A stretch of DNA of 9,224 bases from an uncultured Roseovarius sp. (GTDB lineage Bacteria; Pseudomonadota; Alphaproteobacteria; Rhodobacterales; Rhodobacteraceae), in NCBI GenBank assembly GCA_913055965.1, contig CAJXKX010000055.1, forward strand, positions 1 through 9,224, given 5' to 3'. This document shows, piece by piece, positions 1 through 7,385 of this stretch. The translations under genes were made by a program, and so were the position numbers. The notes under the pieces were generated by a model. It saw only the letters and a list, made by a program, of their open reading frames with translations. It searched no databases and was not told the origin of the DNA. Each line of letters starts with the position of its first letter. Position 1 is the first letter of the stretch.

Positions 1-524
1 AACAACTGCCCGCCGGGATCGAGCTGATGGTGCGCAGCCTGCGGGTGGGCCATCCGTTCTCGTCGGCGATCGGCATCGTCGCCAACGAGGTCGCCGACCC
101 GCTGGCCACCGAATTCGGCGTGATCGCGGACGAGGCCACCTATGGCCGCGACATCGGCGAGGCGCTCAAGGACATGGCCGAGCGGCTCGACATGCAGGAC
201 CTGCGCTTTCTCGCGGTGGCGGTGACGATCCATCAGCAGGCGGGCGGCAACCTCGCCGAGATTCTCGCCGGGCTCGCCAAGGTGATCCGCGCGCGCTTTC
301 GCCTGTTTCGCCGCGTCAAGGCGATCACCGCCGAGGCGCAATGGTCGGGCAAGTTCCTCTCGGGCTTTCCGCTCTTCGCGATCTTCGCCATCCAGATGAT
401 CAAGCCCGACTATTACGACGAGGCGATGGAGCACCCGTGGTTCATCCCGGCGGTGCTGATCGTGGGGGTGTTCCTGGTGCTCAACATCATCGTCATGCGC
501 GCCCTCGTGAACATCAAGGTCTGA
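1..524 (+). CDS. tadB: Tad pilus inner-membrane platform protein TadB, 5'-truncated
   Basis: This is the C-terminal part (about 173 codons) of a TadB-type type II secretion F (T2SSF) domain protein; the rest lies before the window. The reading frame is already open at base 3, upstream of the first ATG at 27, with residues Q-L-P-A-G-I-E-L-M-V that match the start of the TadB core domain, so 27 is not the true start. Visible features are the conserved G-G-N-L-A-E-I-L stretch followed by an A-E-A motif, then two hydrophobic segments (F-L-S-G-F-P-L-F-A-I-F and the final ~25 residues). In the family, TadB pairs with TadC in the inner membrane as the platform on which the TadA ATPase drives Flp pilin assembly. 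The stop is 10 bases before tadC, indicating co-transcription. Typical TadB proteins are around 300 residues, so roughly half is present. Identification is firm from domain features plus the tadC neighbour. Confidence 0.93.
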   Translation, partial: QLPAGIELMVRSLRVGHPFSSAIGIVANEVADPLATEFGVIADEATYGRDIGEALKDMAERLDMQDLRFLAVAVTIHQQAGGNLAEILAGLAKVIRARFRLFRRVKAITAEAQWSGKFLSGFPLFAIFAIQMIKPDYYDEAMEHPWFIPAVLIVGVFLVLNIIVMRALVNIKV

Positions 525-534
525 AAGGTCCGCC

Positions 535-1515
535 ATGCCCTTGCCCGCACTCCTGACCTCGATGACCGACAGCCTCGGTCCGTTCGGCCCGATCATCGCG
601 ATCGGCGGCTTCGGCGTGCTGCTGATGATGGTGACGCTCGGCTTCATGCTGCAGCGCAAGCCCGACCCGCTGGACAAGCTCAAGCAGTACCAGCCCGGCA
701 CGCAGGCCGGCGCGGGCCCGCGCAAGGACACGCTCCGCGCCAAGGGACAGAACAAGAAGCTCGACAAATACGCCACCTTTCTCGAACCGCAGGACAAGAA
801 GGAACTGAGCGAAATCCGCCTCAAGCTGATGCAGGCGGGCTATCGCCACCGCGACGCGGTGCGCTACTACCACGCCGCGCAGCTGGGGCTGGCGCTGGGG
901 CTGCTGGTGCTCGGCATCCTCTATTTCCTGCTGTTCAAGGCCGGCGAAGAGACCGACATGAAGACCTCGATGGCCTATATACTCGGCCCCGGGCTGGTGG
1001 GTTACATGCTGCCGAAATACTGGATCACCAAGCGTCAGCAGCAGCGCCACGAGGAAATCCAGGACGGCTTTCCCGACAGTCTCGACATGATGCTCGTCTG
1101 CGTCGAGGCGGGGCAGTCGATGGATCAGGCGATCATCCGCGTCGCCAAGGAAATCCGCTCGTCCTATCCGGCCCTGTCCGAGGAATACGAGATCGTCGCG
1201 CTGCAGATGAAGGCCGGACGCGACAAGCCCTCGGTGCTGAACGAGATGGGCGAACGCTGCGGCGTGCAGGACATCTCGAGCTTTGTCACAACCCTGATCC
1301 AGTCGCAGACCTTCGGCACCCCGGTGGGCGACGCGCTGCGCGTCTACGCGGGCGAGATGCGCGACAAGCGGGTCATGCGCGCCGAGGAAAAGGCCAACAA
1401 GCTGCCCACACAGATGACACTGGTCACGATGACGCTTACAGTGCCGCCATTGCTGATCATCCTCGTCGGACCGTCGATTCTGGATATCATGAAGCTGTTC
1501 ACCCTGGGCAAGTGA
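535..1515 (+). CDS. tadC: Tad pilus inner-membrane platform protein TadC
   Basis: This 326-residue protein is the second T2SSF-domain platform protein of the Tad/Flp pilus machine, expected in the inner membrane with TadB. Hydrophobic segments lie at about residues 18-39, 115-135, 145-162 and 293-315. Between the third and fourth is the cytoplasmic T2SSF domain, opening with the characteristic F-P-D-S-L-D-M-M-L-V-C-V-E-A-G-Q-S stretch (179-195) and continuing through a conserved F-G-T-P-V-G-D-A-L region (260-268). A charged linker at about 40-100 separates the first membrane segment from the rest, as is usual in TadC. The ATG at 535 follows an A-rich/AAGGT ribosome site overlapping the tadB stop region. 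Spacing of 10 bases from tadB and 13 bases to the next gene fits a single operon. No truncation or odd residues were seen. Confidence 0.95.
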   Translation: MPLPALLTSMTDSLGPFGPIIAIGGFGVLLMMVTLGFMLQRKPDPLDKLKQYQPGTQAGAGPRKDTLRAKGQNKKLDKYATFLEPQDKKELSEIRLKLMQAGYRHRDAVRYYHAAQLGLALGLLVLGILYFLLFKAGEETDMKTSMAYILGPGLVGYMLPKYWITKRQQQRHEEIQDGFPDSLDMMLVCVEAGQSMDQAIIRVAKEIRSSYPALSEEYEIVALQMKAGRDKPSVLNEMGERCGVQDISSFVTTLIQSQTFGTPVGDALRVYAGEMRDKRVMRAEEKANKLPTQMTLVTMTLTVPPLLIILVGPSILDIMKLFTLGK

Positions 1516-1528
1516 GGAAAGGGACAGG

Positions 1529-2080
1529 ATGCGCGCGCGGAGGGCTGCGGGACTGGCGATCGCCGTGATGCTCGCATCCTGCGCCCCGGCCCCGCCACCG
1601 GGCCCCTACCCCCCCGGCGCGGACCCGGGCCAGCCCGCGACGGTCGATCCGCTGCTCGTCGGGCACCGCCTGATGGATGCGGGCGAATACGATCTCGCGC
1701 ACCGCGCCTACACCCGCGCCGGGGCCGAGCACGGGCTCACCGCCGAAGTGCTCGCCGGTCTCGGCAGCGCCAACCTCGCGCTGGGCAGGCTCGGCACCGC
1801 AGAGCGGCTCTTGCGCCGCGCCACCGAGAGCGACGAAGCCACCCCGGAAATGTGGAACAATCTCGGCGTGGTGCTGGTGGAGAGGGGCGAATTCCTGGAG
1901 GCCGAGCAGATGCTCCGCCGCGCCTATGCGCTCGACAATGGCGCAAGCGACGCGATCCGCGACAACCTGCGTTTGGCTCTCGCAAAATCGCAGGATTCCG
2001 GTTATGATGCGAGCGTCGAACAAGAATTCAAAGTGGTGCGGCGCGGCGGGGGCCAATACCTCCTGCGCAAGACGCCATGA
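1529..2080 (+). CDS. tadD: TPR lipoprotein, TadD-like Tad pilus assembly protein
   Basis: This 183-residue protein begins with a short basic N-terminus and hydrophobic stretch ending in a lipobox (L15-A-S-C18), so it is predicted to be exported and lipid-anchored at Cys18. A Pro/Gly-rich linker (19-36) follows, then tetratricopeptide-like helical repeats at about 41-72, 73-104 and 105-138, the last with the typical W-N-N-L-G-V and A-L-D signatures. The C-terminal ~30 residues are charged and not repeat-like. Its place directly after tadC matches tadD, whose product in studied systems is an outer-membrane-associated lipoprotein (pilotin-like) needed for Tad secretion. The start at 1529 is supported by a strong GAGGAAAGG ribosome site about 6-8 bases upstream and by the correct signal peptide. 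It is shorter than the classical TadD of some species; the following gene also has TPRs, so which of the two is the functional TadD is uncertain. Confidence 0.85.
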   Translation: MRARRAAGLAIAVMLASCAPAPPPGPYPPGADPGQPATVDPLLVGHRLMDAGEYDLAHRAYTRAGAEHGLTAEVLAGLGSANLALGRLGTAERLLRRATESDEATPEMWNNLGVVLVERGEFLEAEQMLRRAYALDNGASDAIRDNLRLALAKSQDSGYDASVEQEFKVVRRGGGQYLLRKTP

Positions 2081-2097
2081 CGAGGCCGAGGCAGTAT

Positions 2098-2102
2098 AAG
2101 GA
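2098..2102 (+). promoter_or_regulatory. Ribosome binding site that sets the start of the second TPR gene
   Basis: AAGGA lies 7 bases before the ATG at 2110. An in-frame ATG at 2077, overlapping the tadD stop as ATGA, has no comparable site and would place 11 polar or charged residues before the signal peptide. This favours 2110 as the start. Confidence 0.6.
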
Positions 2103-2109
2103 CGCAAGA

Positions 2110-2964
2110 ATGCGCCATTCCATGCGGGTTTTCCTGTGCGCGGCAGGGGCGCTTGCCCTGTCCGCCTGTGCGCCGTCAGCAGATGACGAGGTCGATCGCG
2201 CGCTGCGCGACATCAACGTCATCGACGAGACCAACCTCAACGAGGTGATGCTGCAATCCTCCGACCCCGACGAGGCGGTCGCCTATTTCCAGCGCGCCGC
2301 CGCCGATGATCCCCAGCGCATCGACCTGATGCGCGGGCTGGCGCGGTCGCTGGTGCGCGCCGGACGCGCCACCGAAGCGGTCGCCGCATGGGAGCGGGTC
2401 ACGGCCCATCCCGACGCCACCGATGCCGACCGCGTGTCGCTCGCGGATGCGCTTATCCGCAACAACGACTGGTCCCGCGCGGGCGAGGTGCTCGAAACCG
2501 TTCCGCCCACCTTCGAGACCTATGACCGCTACCGGCTCGAGGCGATGGTGGCCGACAGCGAAAAGGACTGGGACAAGGCCGACAGTTTCTACCAGACCGC
2601 CGTCGGGCTCACCACCAGACCGGGCCCGGTGCTGAACAACTGGGGCTATTCCAAGCTGACGCGCGGCGATGCCGCGGCTGCCGAACGCCTGTTCGCCGAC
2701 GCGGTGCGCCAGCAGCCGGGGCTCTTCACCGCCAAGAACAACCTCGTTCTCGCGCGCGGCGCACAGGGCAATTACGCGATGCCGGTGCTGCCGGTGACGC
2801 AGGAGGAGCGCGCGCAGCTTCTCTACACGCTCGGCCTCGCGGCGGTGAAACGCGGGGATGTGGCGATCGGGCGCGGCCTGCTGCAAGAGGCGGTCGAGAC
2901 CCATCCGCAGCATTTCGACGAGGCGGTGCGCAGCCTGCGCGCGCTCGAGACCGGCGCGGGCTGA
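2110..2964 (+). CDS. Second TPR lipoprotein of the tad cluster
   Basis: This 284-residue protein has a signal peptide with a lipobox (L17-S-A-C20) and so is predicted to be a secreted lipoprotein anchored at Cys20. After a short linker come helical TPR-type repeats, roughly at 50-82, 84-117, 145-168, 173-205 and 234-268. The clearest are V-L-N-N-W-G-Y-S-K-L (174-183) and L-Y-T-L-G-L-A-A (238-245). TPRs mediate protein contacts, and the location between tadD and the prepilin peptidase suggests a periplasmic or outer-membrane assembly role, possibly with the preceding lipoprotein. The start at 2110 is chosen over the in-frame ATG at 2077 because it has a ribosome site and gives a normal signal peptide; an ATG at 2122 would also work. 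The gene is 8 bases before the peptidase gene. It is often annotated simply as a TPR or TadD-like protein. It shares fold but little obvious sequence with its upstream neighbour. Confidence 0.85.
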   Translation: MRHSMRVFLCAAGALALSACAPSADDEVDRALRDINVIDETNLNEVMLQSSDPDEAVAYFQRAAADDPQRIDLMRGLARSLVRAGRATEAVAAWERVTAHPDATDADRVSLADALIRNNDWSRAGEVLETVPPTFETYDRYRLEAMVADSEKDWDKADSFYQTAVGLTTRPGPVLNNWGYSKLTRGDAAAAERLFADAVRQQPGLFTAKNNLVLARGAQGNYAMPVLPVTQEERAQLLYTLGLAAVKRGDVAIGRGLLQEAVETHPQHFDEAVRSLRALETGAG

Positions 2965-2972
2965 GACGGCTC

Positions 2973-3473
2973 ATGGGTTTCGACACCCCCGCCACCGCGG
3001 CGCTCTGGTTTCTGGTGTTCGCATCGCCGATCTGCCTGTGGGTGGCGTGGAGCGACCTGCGCGCGATGAAGATCCCCAACCGCGCGGTGATCGCGCTGGT
3101 CTGCGTCTATCTCGCGGTGGGGATCGCGGTGCTGCCGCTGCCCGATTACCTGTGGCGGCTGAGCCATCTCGCCATCCTGCTGCTGGCCGGGATCGCCGCT
3201 AACGCCGCCGGGCTGATGGGCGCGGGCGATGCCAAGTTCATCGCCGCCGCCGCCCCCTTCGTGGGGCTGGGCGATGCGGCGACGGTCATGCTTTTGCTCG
3301 CGGCGGTCCTGCTCGCGGCCTTCGTCACCCACCGGCTCGCGCGGATCAGCCCGCTACGCAGGCTCGCGCCCGATTGGGCCAGCTGGAGCGCGGGGCGCCG
3401 GTTTCCCCTCGGGCTTGCGCTGGGGCCGACGCTGGCGCTCTACCTCGGGCTGGCTGCGGCCCTCGGGACCTGA
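2973..3473 (+). CDS. cpaA: Type IV prepilin peptidase, CpaA/TadV class (A24)
   Basis: This 166-residue, very hydrophobic protein belongs to the A24A aspartic prepilin peptidases, which cleave the leader of Flp-type prepilins on the cytoplasmic side of the inner membrane. Both expected catalytic aspartates are visible: D28 in the S-D-L-R-A-M-K-I-P-N segment and D86 in the G-A-G-D-A-K motif (83-88). Hydrophobic segments lie at about 9-26, 38-56, 64-80, 90-118 and 145-164. The N-terminal methyltransferase domain of PilD/GspO enzymes is absent, and the length matches the short CpaA/TadV form. The prepilin gene itself is not in the window. The ATG at 2973 is 8 bases after the preceding stop with only a weak ribosome site, so translational coupling is likely. 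The protein is probably the last one of the tad transcript, as a 100-base gap follows. Confidence 0.93.
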   Translation: MGFDTPATAALWFLVFASPICLWVAWSDLRAMKIPNRAVIALVCVYLAVGIAVLPLPDYLWRLSHLAILLLAGIAANAAGLMGAGDAKFIAAAAPFVGLGDAATVMLLLAAVLLAAFVTHRLARISPLRRLAPDWASWSAGRRFPLGLALGPTLALYLGLAAALGT

Positions 3474-3573
3474 GCGCCCGCGCCCCATCGCCGCCCGCCG
3501 CGAGCCACAATTTCCGCACAGTCCGCGGCCATGATGCTCCCGTCTTACGGGTATCGAGGGGGCATGCCGCGCC

Positions 3574-4884
3574 ATGAACATGCAAGCCGCAACCGGGGTG
3601 CAGCCGCCGCCGCCCCCCATCCGCATCGAGGAGATGCGCCTGCCGGTGGTGATGATGCGCGACATCCTGCTCAAGACGATGTTCCGCAAGAACCTCGACC
3701 TGGTCAGCGCCATCGCCGAGGCGATCTGCCTGCCGCGCGCCGTCACGCAGGAACTGGTGGACCTGTCGCGCAGCCAGCGGCTGATCGAGGCGACCGGCAC
3801 GCTGCACGCCAATTCCGGCGGCGAGATGGGGTTTCAGCTGACCGACGCGGGCAAGACCCGCGCGCTCGACGCGCTCAGCCAGTCGGAATATTTCGGGGCC
3901 ATGCCGGTGCCGCTCGACGTCTATGCCGAGCAGGTCCGGCGGCAGTCGATCCGCAACATCCAGATCACGCGCGATCAGCTCACCTCGGCCATGGGCCACC
4001 TGGTGCTGCCGCCCGCACTGCTCGATCATCTCGGACCGGCGGTGAGCGCGGGGCGCTCGATCCTGATGTACGGCCCGCCCGGCAACGGCAAATCGTCGAT
4101 CTCCAACGGCATCCGCGACGCGATGGGAGACAAGATCTACGTGCCCCGCGCCATTGAATACGCGGGGCAGGTCATCACCGTCTACGACCCGATCGTGCAT
4201 TCCGCCGCCGAGACCGAGACCGACGACCCAACCAGCCTGCGGCGGCGGCGCAGCTTCGACACGCGCTACGTGCGCTGCGAACGGCCCACGGTGATCACCG
4301 GCGGCGAACTCAGCCTCGACATGCTCGACCTGGTCTACAACCCCGTGGCGCGCACCTATCAGGCCCCGCTGCAACTGAAATCGACCGGCGGCATCTTCAT
4401 CGTCGACGACCTCGGCCGCCAGAAGGAGCCGCCGCAAAGCCTCGTCAACCGCTGGATCGTGCCGCTGGAGGAATCGAAGGATATCCTCGCCCTGCAATCG
4501 GGCGAGAAATTCGAGGTGCCCTTCGACACGCTGGTGATCTTCTCCACCAACTTCCACCCCAACGAGATTTTCGACAAGGCGGCGCTGCGGCGCATCTTCT
4601 TCAAGATAAAGATCGACGGCCCCAGCCAGGCCGATTTTCTCAAGATCTTCTCGATGGTGGCCCGCAAGAAGGGCATGCCGCTCGACGAGGCGGCGCTCAT
4701 TCACCTGATCAAGGAGAAATACCCCACGATCAACAGCGTCTACGCCAATTACCAGCCGGTGTTCCTGATCGACCAGATGATCGCGATCTGCGAATTCGAG
4801 GGCATTCCCTACCAGATGACCCCCGACCTGATCGACCGCGCCTGGGCCAACATGTTCGTGCGGGAGGAGGAAATCCAGCACTGA
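3574..4884 (+). CDS. AAA+ family ATPase with N-terminal winged-helix-like region, tad-associated
   Basis: This 436-residue protein has two recognisable parts. Residues about 20-110 look like a winged-helix domain: helix-rich, with I-A-E-A-I-C-L-P and a G-F-Q-L-T-D-A-G-K-T-R-A-L wing-like stretch. Residues about 150-436 are an AAA+ ATPase with Walker A G167-P-P-G-N-G-K-S174, Walker B I-F-I-V-D278-D279-L-G (Asp-Asp, as in DnaC/IstB-type ATPases, not Asp-Glu) and a sensor-1-like S-T-N ending at N326. L-R339-R340 may be an arginine-finger region. An Arg-rich patch, R223-R226, lies between Walker A and B. No membrane segment or signal peptide is seen, so it is probably cytoplasmic. Similar ATPases have, as I recall, been annotated as chaperone-like and associated with Flp pilus assembly, but no mechanism is known to me; a regulatory or assembly role is inference. 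The ATG at 3574 follows a GAGGGGG ribosome site about 11 bases upstream; an in-frame ATG at 3580 is also possible. A small hairpin (3539-3551) sits in the leader. Confidence 0.85.
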   Translation: MNMQAATGVQPPPPPIRIEEMRLPVVMMRDILLKTMFRKNLDLVSAIAEAICLPRAVTQELVDLSRSQRLIEATGTLHANSGGEMGFQLTDAGKTRALDALSQSEYFGAMPVPLDVYAEQVRRQSIRNIQITRDQLTSAMGHLVLPPALLDHLGPAVSAGRSILMYGPPGNGKSSISNGIRDAMGDKIYVPRAIEYAGQVITVYDPIVHSAAETETDDPTSLRRRRSFDTRYVRCERPTVITGGELSLDMLDLVYNPVARTYQAPLQLKSTGGIFIVDDLGRQKEPPQSLVNRWIVPLEESKDILALQSGEKFEVPFDTLVIFSTNFHPNEIFDKAALRRIFFKIKIDGPSQADFLKIFSMVARKKGMPLDEAALIHLIKEKYPTINSVYANYQPVFLIDQMIAICEFEGIPYQMTPDLIDRAWANMFVREEEIQH

Positions 4885-4886
4885 CG

Positions 4887-4904
4887 GGCGCGCGGGAGCG
4901 CGCC
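4887..4904 (+). terminator. GC-rich hairpin after the AAA+ ATPase gene, possible weak terminator
   Basis: A perfect 7-base stem (GGCGCGC / GCGCGCC) with a 4-base GGGA loop begins 3 bases after the ATPase stop codon. The only T-run nearby (TTT at 4918-4920) is about 13 bases downstream, so it is not a classical intrinsic terminator. It could stabilise the 3' end or attenuate read-through into the helicase gene. Confidence 0.3.
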
Positions 4905-4953
4905 GGCATCGCGCCCCTTTGCTTTCGCGCGCGCCCCGCCTAGCTTGCCGCGC

Positions 4954-7362
4954 ATGACTGCGCTGCCTGCCCCCATCGACCACTGGTTCGCCGCCCGCGG
5001 CTGGCGGATGCACCCGCATCAGCAGGCCATGCTCGACCGTGCGAATGATCCCGCCACGCTCCTGATCGCGCCCACCGGCGGGGGCAAGACGCTGGCGGGC
5101 TTCCTGCCGACGCTGGCCGATCTGGCGGCGGGCAATCACGCCGGGCTGCACACGCTCTATGTCTCGCCATTGAAGGCGCTCGCCACCGATATAAGGCGCA
5201 ACCTCACCGGGCCCGTGACCGAGATGGGCCTGCCCGTCCGCGTCGAGGACCGCACCGGCGACACCTCGGCCCATGTCAAGCGACGCCAGCGCGCCGACCC
5301 GCCGCATATCCTGCTGACCACGCCCGAGAGCCTGGCGCTGATGATCTCCTACCAGGACGCGCCGCGCCTCTTTGCCGGGCTGAAACGGGTCGTCGTCGAT
5401 GAGATCCATGCGCTGGCCGAATCGAAGCGCGGCGATCAGCTGATGCTGGCGCTGGCGCGCCTGCAGGCGCTCTGCCCGGACCTGCGCCGCGTCGGCCTGT
5501 CTGCCACGGTCGAGGACCCGCCCGCGCTCGCCCGTTTCCTGGGCCGCGCGGGACAGCCTTGCGAAATCCTGCACGCCGATCCCGGCCCCGACCCGCATAT
5601 CGCCATGCTGGAGACGGGCGCCCCCCCGCCCTGGGCCGGGGGCGGCGCGGCCCACGCCATCCCCGAGGTGCTGGAACAGGTCCGCGCGCATCGCACTACG
5701 CTGATCTTTCACAACACCCGCGCGCAGGCGGAAATCTTCTTTCGCAACCTGTGGCTCGCCAACGAGGACGCTCTGCCCATCGCGATCCATCACGGCAGCC
5801 TCGACCGCACCCAGCGCGAACGCGTCGAAGCGGCGATGGTGCGCGGCGATCTGCGCGCCATCGTCTGCACCGGCAGCCTCGATCTGGGGCTCGACTGGGG
5901 TGATGTGGATCTCGTGATCCAGATCGGCGCGCCCAAGAACGTCAAGCGCCTGGTGCAGCGGATCGGGCGGGCCAACCACCGCTACAACGCGCCGTCAAAG
6001 GCCTTGCTTGTGCCCGCCAACCGCTTCGAGGTGGTGGAATGCCGTGCCGCGCTCGAGGCGGTGCGCGCCCACGACCTCGACGGCGCGCCGCGCGGGGACG
6101 GCCCGCGCGACGTGCTGTGCCAGCACATCCTGATCGCCGCCTGCGCCGGGCCGTTCGACGCAGGACAACTCTACGACGAGATGCGCGGCGCGGGCCCCTA
6201 CGCCACGCTCACGCGGCCCGAATTCGACGCCTGCCTCGATTTCTGCGCCACCGGGGGCTACGCGCTGCGGGCCTATGACCGCTGGCAGCGGCTGCAACAG
6301 CGCCCCGACGGGCTGTGGCAGTTGCGCGACTCGCGCAGCGCGCGGCTTATCCGCATGAATATCGGCACGATCCAGGATACCGACACGCTCAAGGTGCGGA
6401 TGAAACGCGCGCGCGGCGGCGCGCCGCTGGGTGAGATCGAGGAAGGCTTTGCCGCGACGCTCACCCCGGGCGACACGTTCCTGATGGGCGGGCAAGTGGT
6501 GCGCTTCGAGAGCTTGCGCGAGATGGTGGTCGAGGTGAGCCGCGATCCCGGCCGCACGCCGAAGATCGCCACCTTCATGGGCACCAAGTTCGCCACCTCG
6601 ACGCAGCTGTCGGACCGCATCCTCGCCATCCTCGCACAACCCGACTGGCCCGGCCTGCCCGCCCGCGTGCGCGACTGGCTGCACCTGCAACGCGAGATGT
6701 CGCGGATGCCCGCCCGCGACCGGCTGCTGATCGAGAGCTTCCCGCACGAGGGGCGCGAGCATGCGTGCCTCTACGGCTTCGCGGGCCGCAACGCGCAGCA
6801 GACGCTGGGCCTTCTGGTGACCAAGCGGATGGAGGAGGAGGGGCTCGCGCCCATGGGCTTTGTCGCCACCGATTACGCCACGCTCATCTGGGGGCTGGAG
6901 CCGCTCGCCGATGCCGAGGCGCTGCTCGCGCCCGAGGCGCTGCGCGCCGGGCTGGAGCAGTGGCTGATGTCCAACGCGGTGATGAAGCGCACGTTTCGCG
7001 CCTCGGCCACCATCGCGGGGCTGATCCAGCGCAACGCGCCCGGTGCGCGCAAGAACGGACGGCAGGCCACCATGTCGTCGGATATCCTTTACGACACGCT
7101 GGTGAAATACGACCCCGGCCACCTCCTCTTGCAGATCACCCGCGCCGAGGCGATGCGCGGCCTCGTCGATTTCGCCCGCATCGAGGAGATGCTGGCGCGC
7201 ACCCGCGGCCGTATCACGCTCAACCGCCTGCCCCGGGTCTCGCCGCTCGCCGCGCCGCTCTTTCTCGAGGCGGGCCGCGTGCCGGTGGCGGGCACTGCGC
7301 AAGAGCGGCTTCTGGCCGAGGAGGCCGAGCGGCTGATGGCGACGGCGGGGCTGCCGGGGTGA
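4954..7362 (+). CDS. Lhr-type ligase-associated DEXH-box DNA helicase
   Basis: This 802-residue superfamily 2 helicase probably unwinds DNA during repair. Visible motifs are: motif I A39-P-T-G-G-G-K-T46, motif II D149-E-I-H152, motif III S183-A-T185, motif IV L-I-F-H-N-T-R, motif V C305-T-G-S-L-D-L-G-L-D-W315 and motif VI Q335-R-I-G-R-A-N341. The two RecA-like domains span about 20-370. A winged-helix/linker region follows, and the C-terminal Lhr-core/DEAD-associated domain (about 590-790) includes R-K-N-G-R-Q and I-L-Y-D-T-L-V-K-Y-D-P-G-H-L-L-L stretches. Length and layout match the bacterial 'ligase-associated' helicases, usually encoded beside an ATP-dependent DNA ligase, a beta-lactamase-fold exonuclease and PdeM phosphoesterase. 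None of these is adjacent here. The ATG at 4954 is preferred over an in-frame TTG at 4945; no strong ribosome site distinguishes them. It converges on the minus-strand gene after 23 bases. Confidence 0.93.
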   Translation: MTALPAPIDHWFAARGWRMHPHQQAMLDRANDPATLLIAPTGGGKTLAGFLPTLADLAAGNHAGLHTLYVSPLKALATDIRRNLTGPVTEMGLPVRVEDRTGDTSAHVKRRQRADPPHILLTTPESLALMISYQDAPRLFAGLKRVVVDEIHALAESKRGDQLMLALARLQALCPDLRRVGLSATVEDPPALARFLGRAGQPCEILHADPGPDPHIAMLETGAPPPWAGGGAAHAIPEVLEQVRAHRTTLIFHNTRAQAEIFFRNLWLANEDALPIAIHHGSLDRTQRERVEAAMVRGDLRAIVCTGSLDLGLDWGDVDLVIQIGAPKNVKRLVQRIGRANHRYNAPSKALLVPANRFEVVECRAALEAVRAHDLDGAPRGDGPRDVLCQHILIAACAGPFDAGQLYDEMRGAGPYATLTRPEFDACLDFCATGGYALRAYDRWQRLQQRPDGLWQLRDSRSARLIRMNIGTIQDTDTLKVRMKRARGGAPLGEIEEGFAATLTPGDTFLMGGQVVRFESLREMVVEVSRDPGRTPKIATFMGTKFATSTQLSDRILAILAQPDWPGLPARVRDWLHLQREMSRMPARDRLLIESFPHEGREHACLYGFAGRNAQQTLGLLVTKRMEEEGLAPMGFVATDYATLIWGLEPLADAEALLAPEALRAGLEQWLMSNAVMKRTFRASATIAGLIQRNAPGARKNGRQATMSSDILYDTLVKYDPGHLLLQITRAEAMRGLVDFARIEEMLARTRGRITLNRLPRVSPLAAPLFLEAGRVPVAGTAQERLLAEEAERLMATAGLPG

Positions 7363-7385
7363 GGGGCGCGTCCCGACGCCCGCTC

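Noticed and set aside
3531..4157. 208-codon plus-strand frame at the start of the ATPase gene
   Set aside because: It is a shifted frame of the AAA+ ATPase, Arg/Ala/His-rich, and lacks the Walker motifs found in the true frame.
3346..5979. 877-codon open frame on the minus strand
   Set aside because: It lies antisense to the prepilin peptidase, AAA+ ATPase and helicase genes, all with clear motifs. Its translation is rich in Arg, His, Gln, Asp and Ala with no recognisable domain, as expected from antisense of high-GC3 genes.
7363..7385. Possible bidirectional terminator between the convergent helicase and channel genes
   Set aside because: Only a 5-base GGGCG/CGCCC stem with an 8-base loop is present, without T-runs on either strand; too weak to call.
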